Shown here: positions 36,141 to 45,890 of the stretch, in pieces
Layout: each line of letters starts with the position of its first letter
How positions within the stretch are numbered: the stretch's first letter is position 1
From: Zunongwangia sp. HGR-M22
Lineage (GTDB): Bacteria; Bacteroidota; Bacteroidia; Flavobacteriales; Flavobacteriaceae
DNA: 64,000 nucleotides
Assembly: GCF_027594425.1 (NCBI RefSeq)
Contig: NZ_CP115159.1
Location: forward strand, 3,867,001-3,931,000
Direction of reading: 5' to 3'
Notes under the pieces: model-generated
What the model saw: only the letters and a program-made list of their open reading frames with translations
Told to the model about the DNA's origin: nothing
The model's database searches: none
Position numbers and translations under genes: made by a program

Positions 36141-38609
36141 ATGAAAAAATTTTACGTTCTCTCCTTCTTTTTACTAGCACTATTTAGCACGGCCTATGGT
36201 CAGAATAGTTCCATTCACGGAAAAGTTTTTTCCGATTCGGAAACTCCAATTTATAACGCCAATGTAATTGTACTAAACTCCAATACTGGCGCTATGACCA
36301 ATAAGAACGGATACTATGAACTTAAAAATCTTGCTCCCGGCAGATACACTATAAAAGCTTCCTATCTTGGATATGAATCTATAAATCAATCAATCACTGT
36401 AAAGGAAGGAACACAAGCAGAACTAGACTTCACATTAAATGAATCGGCCACCCAACTACAAGGGGTAGAGATTATTGGCCGGAAGGAACGCAACTACAAA
36501 AACACCACCTCTTTTGTTGGTACTAAATCAGCTACTCCGCTTATCGACGTACCACAGGCGGTAAGCTACGTAACTAAAGAGGTTATTTTAGATCAGGCAG
36601 CCTTTACCGTGAATGACGTGGTTAATAATGTTAGTGGTGTAAATCAATTTTCATTTTATAACGATTTAACGATTAGAGGCTTTAGAGTTCAGGGACAACG
36701 AAACAGTAGTATGCTTTTAAATGGTTCGCGAATGATGACCAGTTTTTGGAGTCAGCAGATTATTCCCCATGTCGAGCGAGTAGAAGTTATTAAAGGGCCT
36801 GCTTCTGCCCTGTTTGGAAATGCTTCTCCAGGTGGAACAATAAACACCGTTACAAAAAAACCGCTACAAACTACTAAACAGTCTATAAGTGCCAGCATGG
36901 GTAGTTTTAATACGTTTAGGTTGTTAGGCGACTTTACCGGACCAATGAGCAAGGACAAAAAGTTTTTATACCGCTTAAATTTAGGCTATCAAAACACCGA
37001 TGGTTTCAGGGATTTGCAATTCAACAAAAATATTGTTGTGGCACCTTCGTTCTCTTTTATCCCTAACGAAAAAACACGTTTAAATTTAGATGTAGTCTAT
37101 CAGGACAATAAAGGAAGACTGGATCGTGGACAAGCCGTTTTTGGCGATGGTGACCTCTTTTCTACACCAATAACAACTTCCTTAAGTGCAGAAAATGATT
37201 ACCTGAACGAACAAAACCTAAATGTAACTTTATCATTTCAGCATAAATTCAATGAAAACATCAGTTTTAATAGTTCTTATATGAATTCTGGCTACGATGA
37301 AGATTTGTTAGAGCACAGAACTGCCAACAACTTTTTAGCCCTTGGTGACGGCTCATACGATATTACGAAAGTGGCCATGCGAGTATTTAATCGTAAGCGA
37401 TCATGGAACAATCAAAACTTTACCAATTACCTCAATATTGATTTTAACCTTGGAGCTATAGAAAACACCTTTTTGGTGGGCTATGATTATTTTCAACAGG
37501 AACTGGAGCCGGGAGGATCTCAACTAGAGGCCAACGCTTATCTTTTAAAAAACGGCAAGGCAACAAATTCCTTCAACCTTTCCAATAAAGATAATTATGT
37601 GCTTGACGAAAATGGCAACCCTGTAGCCAATGTAGCGCCTTTTGATCTAACTTCTACCAACGGAAACGCTATGCGCGACATGAGCAATTACGTGTATGGT
37701 ATTAGAAATTATGACCGGTACAAACAAACCGGAAATGGTATTTACTTACAAAACCAATTTCAATACAAGAAATTTAATCTTTTGGTGGGGCTACGCTATG
37801 ATGATTTTACAGATTACCTAAACTATGAGACTGCTGAAGAAGAAAAAATTAGTCAGGATAAATTTATACCACGAATCGGAATGGTATACAAGCTTAAACC
37901 AAATGTTAACTTTTACGGCACCTGGGTAAAGGGTTACCAACCGCAAACGGCTACCACTATTAATAATCCTGAAGCCGGAGGGCCTTTTGATCCTCTGACC
38001 AGTGAATTGTTTGAAGCTGGGATAAAAACAGAATGGTTCAATAAACGCTTAAGCGCTACTATAGCCGTTTACAAACTAAGCCAGAAAGGCGCTTTATACA
38101 ATGCTAATGATTCCAGTAACTCTGATTTACTAAAGCAAATTGGTGAAGAAAAATCGGAAGGTGTTGAAGTTGATATTTACGGCCAGATTATGTCCAACTG
38201 GAGCGTGATTATGAACTATGCATATAACCATGCTTATTTTACCGAAGCCGATGAATCTACGCTTGCCACTTTTGGTAATCAAAAACCCAACGCTCCTAGA
38301 AATACGTTCAATTTTTGGTCAAAATACATCATCAATCATGGAGATTTTAATGGATTAGGATTTGGACTTGGTTACGATTATGTAGGCGAACGAAATGGAT
38401 CAATTGTTAGAAATCCAGAGTTGATACCGGTTTTTCCTAGTTATGGATTGTTTAATGCCGCAATCTATTATAAAGTGAATAAATTCCAGATACAATTGAA
38501 TATTAATAATGTATTCGATAAAACACATTGGGTAGGCGGTTATGATTTCTTACGAGCCTTCCCGGGTAGGCCTCGAAACATTATGTCTACCGTTTCATAT
38601 ACTTTCTAG
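36141..38609 (+). CDS. TonB-dependent siderophore receptor
   Basis: 822 residues. Signal peptide 1-20 (STAYGQ), CarboxypepD_reg-like domain about 22-108 (ANVIVLNSNTGAMTNKNGYY), plug about 120-240 (LTIRGFRVQGQRNSSMLLNG, KGPASALFGNASPGGTINTV), barrel ending in MSTVSYTF. The plug, KGPAS..PGG and the WVKGYQPQTATT segment fit the FhuA/FhuE/FpvA siderophore-receptor group (TIGR01783). ATG start. It is followed after 2 bp by a PepSY membrane protein, a usual partner. The siderophore is not identified and no synthesis genes are in the window, so it may use foreign siderophores. Confidence 0.93.
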   Translation: MKKFYVLSFFLLALFSTAYGQNSSIHGKVFSDSETPIYNANVIVLNSNTGAMTNKNGYYELKNLAPGRYTIKASYLGYESINQSITVKEGTQAELDFTLNESATQLQGVEIIGRKERNYKNTTSFVGTKSATPLIDVPQAVSYVTKEVILDQAAFTVNDVVNNVSGVNQFSFYNDLTIRGFRVQGQRNSSMLLNGSRMMTSFWSQQIIPHVERVEVIKGPASALFGNASPGGTINTVTKKPLQTTKQSISASMGSFNTFRLLGDFTGPMSKDKKFLYRLNLGYQNTDGFRDLQFNKNIVVAPSFSFIPNEKTRLNLDVVYQDNKGRLDRGQAVFGDGDLFSTPITTSLSAENDYLNEQNLNVTLSFQHKFNENISFNSSYMNSGYDEDLLEHRTANNFLALGDGSYDITKVAMRVFNRKRSWNNQNFTNYLNIDFNLGAIENTFLVGYDYFQQELEPGGSQLEANAYLLKNGKATNSFNLSNKDNYVLDENGNPVANVAPFDLTSTNGNAMRDMSNYVYGIRNYDRYKQTGNGIYLQNQFQYKKFNLLVGLRYDDFTDYLNYETAEEEKISQDKFIPRIGMVYKLKPNVNFYGTWVKGYQPQTATTINNPEAGGPFDPLTSELFEAGIKTEWFNKRLSATIAVYKLSQKGALYNANDSSNSDLLKQIGEEKSEGVEVDIYGQIMSNWSVIMNYAYNHAYFTEADESTLATFGNQKPNAPRNTFNFWSKYIINHGDFNGLGFGLGYDYVGERNGSIVRNPELIPVFPSYGLFNAAIYYKVNKFQIQLNINNVFDKTHWVGGYDFLRAFPGRPRNIMSTVSYTF

Positions 38610-38611
38610 CA

Positions 38612-39904
38612 TTGAAATTATCAAAGAAAAAATTATTTAAAATTCATAGTTGGATTGGTACCAAATTAAGCATACTATTTTTTATAGTATGCTTTTCAGG
38701 TACTATGGCTACCCTTAGCCATGAGATGGACTGGTTGTTTATTTCTGAAATCAGAGCTAAACCCAAAAAAGAATTTGCCTCGAGAAATACCATTATCAGT
38801 AATCTCAAAAAGAAATATCCCAATGCTCAGATTTCCTATTGGATGCGGGCAGAAGAACCTTATTTATGTGATATCATCTATACCAAAGAGAATGGCAAAC
38901 AAACCTATGTCTTTGCGAATCCATATACCGGAAAAATACAGGGAAATGCAAATCTAACCTTTCAACGCTTTTTCAGGGATCTTCACTATTTTTTATTCAT
39001 GCCTTTTTATCAATTTGGTTATTTAGTGGTATTGAGCTTTGCTTTTTTGTTGCTGATTTCCTTTTTAACAGCTCTATTCTTTTATAAAAAATGGTGGAGA
39101 AAATTATTTAAACTCGAAACAAAAAAAGGCCCATTAGTATTTTTCAGAAGTCTTCACCGGCTCGTGGGATTATGGTCGATTCCTTTTTCTATTCTGTTTT
39201 CAGCTACCGGAATATGGTATTTTGTAGAGCGCACCAATATCGCCGATGTACGCACAAAAGCAAATCCCGTATCTCCAGAGCTAAGGCATAGCACTGCAAC
39301 TAGCGATACTATTAACCTTACCTATAACATTGATTATGACCGTATCGTTCAGGTAGCCGAAAAAGAAATTCCATGTTTTAAAGCAGAAGGTATAAATATT
39401 CCTAATTCGCCGAATGAGCCGGTATATGTTAGAGGAAACTCAGATGTTCCACTGGTTCGCCAACGTGCCAATAGGGTTTATGTAAATCCATACAACTATA
39501 ATGTAGTAAAGGTTCAAAACGCTAAAAATATAAGTAATATCATGTGGATAAATGATATTGCCGATCCGCTCCATTTTGGATATTGGGGCGGACTAACCAC
39601 AAAAATCATCTGGTTTATTATAGGCCTAGGCATTTCTTCATTGATATTAACAGGAATTTGGATTACTCTAAAACGAAAGGCATTACAAAGAAAAAAGAAG
39701 CATGCACCTATACTTGGTAAATGGAAATTTATAAATTGGGGAGTCTATATGCCCATAATAATAAGCATGTATGTGCAACTGGTTTACCGTTATCATACTT
39801 CGCTTACTGGAATCCTAATCATTACTTGTGGTTGGTTACTACTTTTACTCCTTACATACTATATTTTTGTTTACCGCTTAAAAAAGGCGGTTAATGCAAA
39901 ATAG
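38612..39904 (+). CDS. PepSY-associated membrane protein (putative ferric-siderophore reductase)
   Basis: 430 residues with a TTG start 2 bp after the receptor stop. Four main membrane segments (near 15-35, 135-160, 190-215, 340-365) plus two near the C-terminus. PepSY-TM features: KIHSWIGTKLSILFFIVCFSGT with a His, and FRSLHRLVGLWSIPFSILFSATG with conserved His and aromatic residues that may bind haem. Members next to siderophore receptors are thought to reduce the ferric complex at the inner membrane; this is by context, not shown. Confidence 0.85.
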   Translation: MKLSKKKLFKIHSWIGTKLSILFFIVCFSGTMATLSHEMDWLFISEIRAKPKKEFASRNTIISNLKKKYPNAQISYWMRAEEPYLCDIIYTKENGKQTYVFANPYTGKIQGNANLTFQRFFRDLHYFLFMPFYQFGYLVVLSFAFLLLISFLTALFFYKKWWRKLFKLETKKGPLVFFRSLHRLVGLWSIPFSILFSATGIWYFVERTNIADVRTKANPVSPELRHSTATSDTINLTYNIDYDRIVQVAEKEIPCFKAEGINIPNSPNEPVYVRGNSDVPLVRQRANRVYVNPYNYNVVKVQNAKNISNIMWINDIADPLHFGYWGGLTTKIIWFIIGLGISSLILTGIWITLKRKALQRKKKHAPILGKWKFINWGVYMPIIISMYVQLVYRYHTSLTGILIITCGWLLLLLLTYYIFVYRLKKAVNAK

Positions 39905-40280
39905 CAGATCTTAGACTTTCCTGAAATTGTAATGATTAGTGATATACGCCTTTTCTAAAATCAGTTTTATAAAAGCCATACTCTTTTTAGTACGAAAGTT
40001 TTGCTATTTATTAATTTTTACCTCAATGATAACCGATATCGATTATAGCGAGCATTTTTGTGATATTTCGATGCAAATTTTCGTTTGAAAATTCACTGAA
40101 TAAACCCAAAATGGAAGTTTGGATAATTTTTTTTATTAAAGATTTCACTCATCCTTCGGTATTTTTTATGGAATCAAACTCAGATTAGTAAGATTAGGAA
40201 AATCGCTGAAATTTTCCCTATTTTTATATAATCTTAACCTCTAGCTGCTTTTTATTGTTGATTATTAATTTTGAGATTCT
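39905..40280. other. Intergenic region upstream of GH32
   Basis: 376 bp without a gene. At 40030-40045 stands taaccgatatcgatta, palindromic except for one mismatched pair, with a CGATATCG core, a possible LacI-type operator for the fructan genes. A TAATTTTG at 40266-40273 resembles a -7 element but ends 7 bp before the ATG, which would leave virtually no leader. Confidence 0.4.
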
Positions 40281-41861
40281 ATGAAAATTTTGAGACCTGC
40301 AGCGCTTCTTGTTTTATTTCTAATAGTGTTTTCTTGCAAAGAAACTGGCAAAGAAAAAAAAACGGAGAACCCGAAATCTTTGGCTTCACAAGAAAATGAA
40401 GACTTTAGACCTTCTTTTCATTTTTCACCACAAGAACATTGGATGAACGATCCTAACGGAATGTTTTATCTTAATGGCACCTATCATCTTTTTTTTCAGT
40501 ATTATCCAGAAGATAACATTTGGGGGCCAATGCATTGGGGACACGCAACCAGCAAAGACATGGTTACCTGGAAAGAGCAGGAAATTGCTCTAAAGCCAGA
40601 TGAAAAAGGATATATATTTAGCGGAAGTGCAGTAGTAGATCACGATAATACTTCAGGCTTCGGTGATGGCAAAAACACTCCAATTGTTGCGATGTTTACC
40701 TATCATGATCCAAAAGGGGAAGAAGAAAAACGCATAGATTACCAATCACAGGCTATTGCTTATAGCTTAGACGAAGGAAAAACCTGGACTAAGTATGAAG
40801 CCAACCCGGTAATTAATAATCCCGAATTGCAAGACTTCAGAGATCCTAAAATCACTTGGGATGAGGATCATAAACAATGGCTTATGGTACTTTCTGCAAA
40901 AGATCGTGCTTACTTCTATACTTCAGCAAACTTAAAAGACTGGAAAAAAGTATCTGAATTTGGCGAAAATTATGCTGCTCAGGATGGCGTTTGGGAATGT
41001 CCAGACTTTTTCCAAATGCAGGTTGAAGGAAATAATGAAACCAAATGGGTACTTATCCAAAGTACGAATCCCGGTGGTTATAATGGAGGATCTGGAACCC
41101 AATATTTCGTAGGTGATTGGGATGGGAAAAATTTTACGCCTGAAGCAGATTTGTACGGAAAGAATATAAACCATCCATATTGGCTGGATTTCGGTAAAGA
41201 TAATTATGCGGGCGTTACCTGGTCTAATATTCCGAAAGAAGACGGCAGAACTTTATTTATAGGATGGATGTCTAACTGGCTTTATGCACAACAAGTTCCT
41301 ACAGAGACCTGGAGAAGTGCGATGACCATCGCCAGAGAACTCCGCCTTATTAAAGAAAATAATGATTATATCATAACTTCGAATCCTGTTGAAGAATTAG
41401 AAAAGTATGTTGGAGAAACCATTACCAAATGGAAATTAACCGATGAGGATCATTCTATTGTCGATCATAACGACCTGGATCTTACCAAAGCGCAGGTATC
41501 ATTTTTAATTCCTAAAATAACTAAAGATGTTCATTTCAGTTTAATAAGCGAGGGAGAAGACCAATTTAAATTTGGTTTCAAAAAAGAAGAAAATGAATTT
41601 TATATCGATCGGTCGGAATCTGGGATTACCGACTTCGGAAAAGAATTTGCCTCTACCGTATCTACCGGACAGCGAATATCAACTTCAGATTCCCTAAAAG
41701 TGATGATGATTTTGGATAATATGAGTGTTGAAATTTTCTATGATGACGGAAAAACAGTAATGACTGAAATCTTTTTTCCGAAGCAACCCTATACAAGTTT
41801 AAAAATTAATGAAGGCGTACCGGTAATCGATATTGAAGCGGCTGAATTTAATTTTGATTAA
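40281..41861 (+). CDS. Glycoside hydrolase family 32 lipoprotein (levanase/invertase-like)
   Basis: 526 residues; lipoprotein signal with Cys19 (VFSC). Cleaves beta-fructosides (sucrose, levan or inulin) at the cell envelope. Catalytic triad of GH32: WMNDPNG (nucleophile Asp57), FRDPK (187-190) and WECPDFF (acid/base Glu239). The five-blade propeller and a short beta-sandwich C-terminal domain are the right length. ATG start. Followed by map (26 bp) and a PfkB kinase; a fructokinase downstream fits use of the fructose released. Exo- versus endo-specificity cannot be told. Confidence 0.93.
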   Translation: MKILRPAALLVLFLIVFSCKETGKEKKTENPKSLASQENEDFRPSFHFSPQEHWMNDPNGMFYLNGTYHLFFQYYPEDNIWGPMHWGHATSKDMVTWKEQEIALKPDEKGYIFSGSAVVDHDNTSGFGDGKNTPIVAMFTYHDPKGEEEKRIDYQSQAIAYSLDEGKTWTKYEANPVINNPELQDFRDPKITWDEDHKQWLMVLSAKDRAYFYTSANLKDWKKVSEFGENYAAQDGVWECPDFFQMQVEGNNETKWVLIQSTNPGGYNGGSGTQYFVGDWDGKNFTPEADLYGKNINHPYWLDFGKDNYAGVTWSNIPKEDGRTLFIGWMSNWLYAQQVPTETWRSAMTIARELRLIKENNDYIITSNPVEELEKYVGETITKWKLTDEDHSIVDHNDLDLTKAQVSFLIPKITKDVHFSLISEGEDQFKFGFKKEENEFYIDRSESGITDFGKEFASTVSTGQRISTSDSLKVMMILDNMSVEIFYDDGKTVMTEIFFPKQPYTSLKINEGVPVIDIEAAEFNFD

Positions 41862-41887
41862 ATTTACATACACGTAAAAATAAAAAG

Positions 41888-42652
41888 ATGTCTATAAATT
41901 CTGAAGCCGAATTAGAAGGAATGAAGAAAATTAGTGAAGTAGTTGCTACCACACTAAAATTAATGAGAGAATTTACTAAAGCAGGGATTTCTACAAAAGA
42001 AATTGATGACTACGGTGGTAAAATTCTGGAAAAATACGGCGCAAAATCTGCTCCTTACGTGACTTATGGCTTTCCTGGATATACGTGCATTAGTGTAAAT
42101 AATGAAGCAGCACACGGGATTCCTTCAGCTAAAAAAATTCTGAAAGAAGGTGATTTAATTAATATCGATGTTTCGGCTGAATTAAATGGATTTTGGGCAG
42201 ATAACGGTGGTTCTTTTATTGTAGGTGAGGATATAAATCATCATCAGCCGCTTGTAGATGCTTCTAAAGATATCTTACAAAAAGCTATCAATAGAATTCG
42301 GGGCGGAGTGAAAATCGCAGATATTGGACATTTAATGGAAACCGAAGCTAAAAAATCGGGATTTAAAGTCATTAGAGATCTAGCCGGCCACGGAGTGGGA
42401 CGCAGCCTACATGAAAAACCTGAAAACATTCTTAATTATCGTATTAAAACAAACAAAGAGCGTTTTAGAAAAAATACTACGGTAGCTATAGAAACTTTTA
42501 TTTCGACAAAATCGACTGAGACCGTAGAGTTAAATGATGGTTGGACGCTGGTTGGCAATAAAGGTGGCTTTGTAACACAACACGAACACACCATTTTAGT
42601 TACCGATAAGCTTCCGGTAATTTTAACCGCAGCTAACGAAATTTGGAATTAA
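41888..42652 (+). CDS. map: Methionine aminopeptidase, type I
   Basis: Removes initiator methionine from new proteins. 254 residues, the short type I. Metal-ligand blocks NIDVSAELNGFWADNG, GHGVGRSLHEKP and the C-terminal TQHEHTILV are in place. ATG start. Its stop overlaps the kinase start by one base (TAATG). Map usually lies in ribosomal protein operons, so this copy between a GH32 enzyme and a sugar kinase may be a second, accessory one. Confidence 0.93.
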   Translation: MSINSEAELEGMKKISEVVATTLKLMREFTKAGISTKEIDDYGGKILEKYGAKSAPYVTYGFPGYTCISVNNEAAHGIPSAKKILKEGDLINIDVSAELNGFWADNGGSFIVGEDINHHQPLVDASKDILQKAINRIRGGVKIADIGHLMETEAKKSGFKVIRDLAGHGVGRSLHEKPENILNYRIKTNKERFRKNTTVAIETFISTKSTETVELNDGWTLVGNKGGFVTQHEHTILVTDKLPVILTAANEIWN

Positions 42653-43551
42653 TGTCACAGCATTTAAACGCAGTATGCTTTGGAGAAATATTGTACGATA
42701 TTTTTCCAAATTCAGAGAAAATAGGAGGTGCTCCTCTAAATGTAGCATCACGGCTTAGTGCTAATGGCATACAAACGGGAATGGTTAGTAGCGTTGGCCA
42801 AGACAAAAAAGGAGAAAACCTGCTTAAGTATTTAAAATCTAGAAATATTGATAATACTTTAGTCGCTAAAACTAGTGATTATCCTACTGGAGTGGTAAAT
42901 GTAAGTCTAGACAAAAGCGGATCTGCTTCTTATACTATCGAACATCCCGCAGCTTGGGATAAAATCGAGATTTCTGAAAAAATGAAAGAAACTGTAAAAG
43001 CGTCAAATGCTTTTATCTTCGGAAGTTTGGCGTGTCGTGATGCACAAAGTAGAGAAACGTTACTTCAGCTTTTAACGCATGCGAAATTCCGGGTTTTTGA
43101 TATTAATTTACGGCCACCACATTACAACAAAGAAATTATTGAACATTTAATAATGAAGGCAGATTTTATCAAATTTAATGATGATGAATTGTATGAAATT
43201 GCTGAAATGTTTGATTCTCCTTTCCATTCTCTAGAACAAAATCTTAGCTACATGGCCAAGATCACTAATGCTAAATCTATTTGTGTTACCAAAGGTAGCC
43301 ACGGAGCCGTGCTTTTTACTGAAGAAAAATTGTACTATAACAGCGGTTACAAAGTAAAAGTTGCCGATACCGTAGGATCTGGGGATAGCTTTTTAGCTTC
43401 GCTAATTTCAAAATTATTAAAAGATGAAACGCCACAAAAAGCGTTGAATTATGCTTGTGCAATGGGCGCTATGGTTGCTTCAAAAGAAGGTGCAAATCCT
43501 GAATTCTCTTCCGAAGAAATTGAAGCATTTATGTTTCCAGAAGTTGACTAA
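42652..43551 (+). CDS. PfkB-family sugar kinase, probable fructokinase
   Basis: 299 residues from the ATG at 42652, which shares its first base with the map stop (a TTG at 42643 is longer). Ribokinase fold: GGAPLNVASRLSANGIQTGM (sugar site), and DTVGSGDSFLASLIS with the catalytic Asp (the usual second Gly/Ala is Ser). Linkage to GH32 suggests phosphorylation of fructose to fructose 6-phosphate, which pgi can use. Substrate inferred from context. Confidence 0.85.
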   Translation: MSQHLNAVCFGEILYDIFPNSEKIGGAPLNVASRLSANGIQTGMVSSVGQDKKGENLLKYLKSRNIDNTLVAKTSDYPTGVVNVSLDKSGSASYTIEHPAAWDKIEISEKMKETVKASNAFIFGSLACRDAQSRETLLQLLTHAKFRVFDINLRPPHYNKEIIEHLIMKADFIKFNDDELYEIAEMFDSPFHSLEQNLSYMAKITNAKSICVTKGSHGAVLFTEEKLYYNSGYKVKVADTVGSGDSFLASLISKLLKDETPQKALNYACAMGAMVASKEGANPEFSSEEIEAFMFPEVD

Positions 43552-43612
43552 GGTTTTAAAAACTTATTCAGTTTAAAAATGAAATAGCGCTTATAATATT
43601 GTCAAAAAACAA

Positions 43613-43638
43613 AGCCCAAAATTTTACAATTTCGGGCT
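43613..43638. terminator. Bidirectional terminator between kinase and rseP
   Basis: Stem agccc-aatt type: five GC-rich pairs, one mismatch, five A/T pairs, loop of four (ttac). A-run on one side, T-run (gtttctttt) on the other; serves the convergent kinase (+) and rseP (-). Confidence 0.75.
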
Positions 43639-43661
43639 GTTTCTTTTATAAATTCTCAGTC

Positions 43662-44981
43662 TTATTTATCGAATATCGCGCGATAGATATCATTTCCGTT
43701 AGCGTATAAAACCAAAGCAATCAAAATAAAGAAACCTACCATTTGGGCATATTCCATAAATTTTTCGTTTGGTTTTCTTCCGGTAATAATTTCATAAAGT
43801 AAGAACATTACGTGACCACCATCTAATGCGGGGATTGGTAAAATGTTCATAAACGCTAAAATTATAGAAATCCAAGCTGTAGTATGCCAGAATGCTTTCC
43901 AATTCCATGCATCGGGGAAAAGTCCGCCAATCGAACCAAAACCACCAACTTGCGTAGCACCTTTCTTAGTGAAGACATATTTAAATTGATATGCATAATC
44001 ATGTAAAGTCCAGTAACACTCGCTAAAACCAGCCGAAACACTTTCTGCAAGACTATATTCCCTAGTTTTTACTTCAAAATCTCTTCTTGGTGTAACTCCT
44101 AAAATTCCATCTTCATCTGGCGTAGCCATAACGCTTTTAATCTCACCATCACGCTCAAAAACAATTTCCATTTCTTTGTTTTTATGCTCTTTGGTTACCT
44201 TAGTCATTTCGTGCCAGTATCCCATTTCCTGATCGTTGATAGAAATGATACTGTCCCCTTTTTTAAGACCTGCAATCTGCGCTGCAGTTTCTGGAGCTAC
44301 ACTGTCCAAAATCGGCCTTTGTATCGGGATAAAAGGTTGCATAATACCATCCTGAAACATTTGCTGCCCTATATGCTCTGGAATATTTATTGTTTCTTCA
44401 GTTCCGTTTTGATGTAGCACTGTTACTGTTTTTACATCACGCATAAACAGATTTCGGTTAATATCTACACTATTCTTAAATTCTTCACCATTCACTTCAA
44501 GAACACGATCACCGTCTTCAAAACCATAGGCTTTAAATTCGTCTACCACTGCAAAACCTTCAGGCATTTCATCTGGACCAATATAATTTTTCCCCCAAAC
44601 AAAGAGAATCATCATAAACAAAAGGAAACCTAATACTAAGTTTACAGTAACACCACCAAGCATGATAATTAAACGTTGCCAGGCTGGCTTACTTCTAAAC
44701 TCCCAATCCTGTGGTGGTTTAGCCATTTGCTCTTTATCCATACTCTCGTCGATCATCCCAGAGATTTTTACATAACCTCCTAAAGGCAACCAACCAATCC
44801 CGTAAACGGTCTCTCCTATTTTCTTCTTAAAAAGGGCAAATTTCACATCAAAAAACAAGAAGAATTTTTCAACTCTTGTTTTAAATAATTTTGCCGGTAT
44901 AAAATGTCCAAACTCATGCAGCACTATAAGCAATGACAAGCTAAGTAAAAGTTGTATTGCCTTAATTATAAATGGATCCAT
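43662..44981 (-). CDS. rseP: Site-2 intramembrane metalloprotease RseP
   Basis: Zinc protease that cleaves membrane-bound regulators within the bilayer (sigma-factor and envelope-stress signalling). 439 residues. HEFGH (22-26) with LDGGH (ILPIPALDGGHVMF) as the third zinc-ligand block, four membrane segments, and a central PDZ (SVAPETAAQIAGLKKGDSII). ATG start. Single gene facing the kinase; divergent from the SCO gene. Confidence 0.94.
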   Translation of the reverse strand: MDPFIIKAIQLLLSLSLLIVLHEFGHFIPAKLFKTRVEKFFLFFDVKFALFKKKIGETVYGIGWLPLGGYVKISGMIDESMDKEQMAKPPQDWEFRSKPAWQRLIIMLGGVTVNLVLGFLLFMMILFVWGKNYIGPDEMPEGFAVVDEFKAYGFEDGDRVLEVNGEEFKNSVDINRNLFMRDVKTVTVLHQNGTEETINIPEHIGQQMFQDGIMQPFIPIQRPILDSVAPETAAQIAGLKKGDSIISINDQEMGYWHEMTKVTKEHKNKEMEIVFERDGEIKSVMATPDEDGILGVTPRRDFEVKTREYSLAESVSAGFSECYWTLHDYAYQFKYVFTKKGATQVGGFGSIGGLFPDAWNWKAFWHTTAWISIILAFMNILPIPALDGGHVMFLLYEIITGRKPNEKFMEYAQMVGFFILIALVLYANGNDIYRAIFDK

Positions 44982-45087
44982 TCGCTAAAATTCAAATTTA
45001 AAATCGCACAAAAGTAGTCTTTTCATAAGACCTAGAAAAGTCTGAATATCAGTTAGGCCTTATACTGCCAAAATTTTCACTAATTTA

Positions 45088-45120
45088 TTGCGGCTAATTC
45101 GGCATCAGGCTTTAATTTTG
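45088..45120 (+). promoter_or_regulatory. Promoter of the SCO gene
   Basis: TTG at 45088-45090, 22 bp, TAATTTTG at 45113-45120. Predicted start of transcription is only about 9 nt before the ATG at 45135, a very short leader. Confidence 0.5.
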
Positions 45121-45134
45121 CATAAAAATTTGCT

Positions 45135-45809
45135 ATGCGTAAATTTCTTTCCAGATATAAGATTTTCATTATCACTTTCGGGATACTCTGCGTCGTAATC
45201 ATGTGGTCTATTTATTCTTTATTAAAACCCGAAAAGAAATTAGCCATTTACCAACCAGATATGGTAAATAATGAACTTGTAGATACGACGATGCAATACG
45301 TTCGCAAGTATCACAAAATTGCCGATTTTAAGCTAATCAATCAAAACGGCGATACCATTACCAATAAGAATTATAAGGACAAAATCTATATTGCCGATTT
45401 CTTTTTTACCACCTGTGCAACGATTTGCCCTATAATGACCGATCATATGGTGAACATTCAAAATCGAATTAAAAATGATCCTGAGGTTTTATTGCTTTCT
45501 CATACAGTAATGCCACGTACAGACACTGTAGCACAATTAAAACGTTATGCTGAAGAAAAAGGCGTGATTGATGAAAAATGGAATCTGGTTACCGGAAATA
45601 AAAAGCAAATCTACGATCTAGCAAGAAAATCTTATCTAGCTGCTAAAAGCGAAGGCGACGGAGGTAAATATGATATGGTACATACCGAAAATTTTGTGCT
45701 AGTGGACAAAAACCGACAAATAAGAGGTTTTTATGATGGTACTAATCCTGAAGCCATTGAAGAATTAATGGAAGATCTTAAAATCCTGAAACAGGAATAC
45801 CAAGACTGA
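45135..45809 (+). CDS. SCO1/SenC family protein (copper chaperone or thiol reductase)
   Basis: 224 residues. N-terminal membrane anchor (9-29) and a thioredoxin fold facing outward. Copper-binding motif TTCATICP (Cys94 and Cys98) and His183 (MVHTENFVL), the full set for Cu(I)/Cu(II) binding and delivery to the CuA site of cytochrome oxidase. ATG start. 81 bp upstream of feoA, same strand; feoA has its own promoter, so they need not be one operon. Confidence 0.93.
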   Translation: MRKFLSRYKIFIITFGILCVVIMWSIYSLLKPEKKLAIYQPDMVNNELVDTTMQYVRKYHKIADFKLINQNGDTITNKNYKDKIYIADFFFTTCATICPIMTDHMVNIQNRIKNDPEVLLLSHTVMPRTDTVAQLKRYAEEKGVIDEKWNLVTGNKKQIYDLARKSYLAAKSEGDGGKYDMVHTENFVLVDKNRQIRGFYDGTNPEAIEELMEDLKILKQEYQD

Positions 45810-45833
45810 AAAGTACATTTTAACGCCTAAACT

Positions 45834-45863
45834 TTTGTTACTGCTCAAATTCCATTATTTTTG
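45834..45863 (+). promoter_or_regulatory. Promoter of feoAB
   Basis: TTTG at 45834-45837, exactly 18 bp, TATTTTTG at 45856-45863: both elements match the Bacteroidota consensus. Transcription should begin near 45870, inside the palindromic box at 45869-45885. Confidence 0.7.
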
Positions 45864-45868
45864 CGTTG

Positions 45869-45885
45869 TTTAAATTCAATCTAAA
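45869..45885 (+). promoter_or_regulatory. Putative metalloregulator operator at feoA
   Basis: tttaaattcaatctaaa is an inverted repeat with 7-bp arms, 3-nt spacer and one mismatch. It lies on the predicted transcription start of feoA, where a repressor would block initiation. The right half TCTAAA is shared with the perfect repeat next to the DtxR-family regulator (52308-52329). Regulator (DtxR-type or Fur) not determined. Confidence 0.5.
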
Positions 45886-45890
45886 TAAAT

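Noticed and set aside
40266-40273. TAATTTTG as the GH32 promoter -7 element
   Set aside because: It ends only 7 bp before the ATG, leaving almost no leader, and no -33 fits; left as a possibility in the spacer entry only.
41888-42652. GH32-map-kinase as a polysaccharide utilisation locus
   Set aside because: No SusC/SusD pair or sugar sensor adjoins it; the nearest TBDR is a siderophore type with its own partner.
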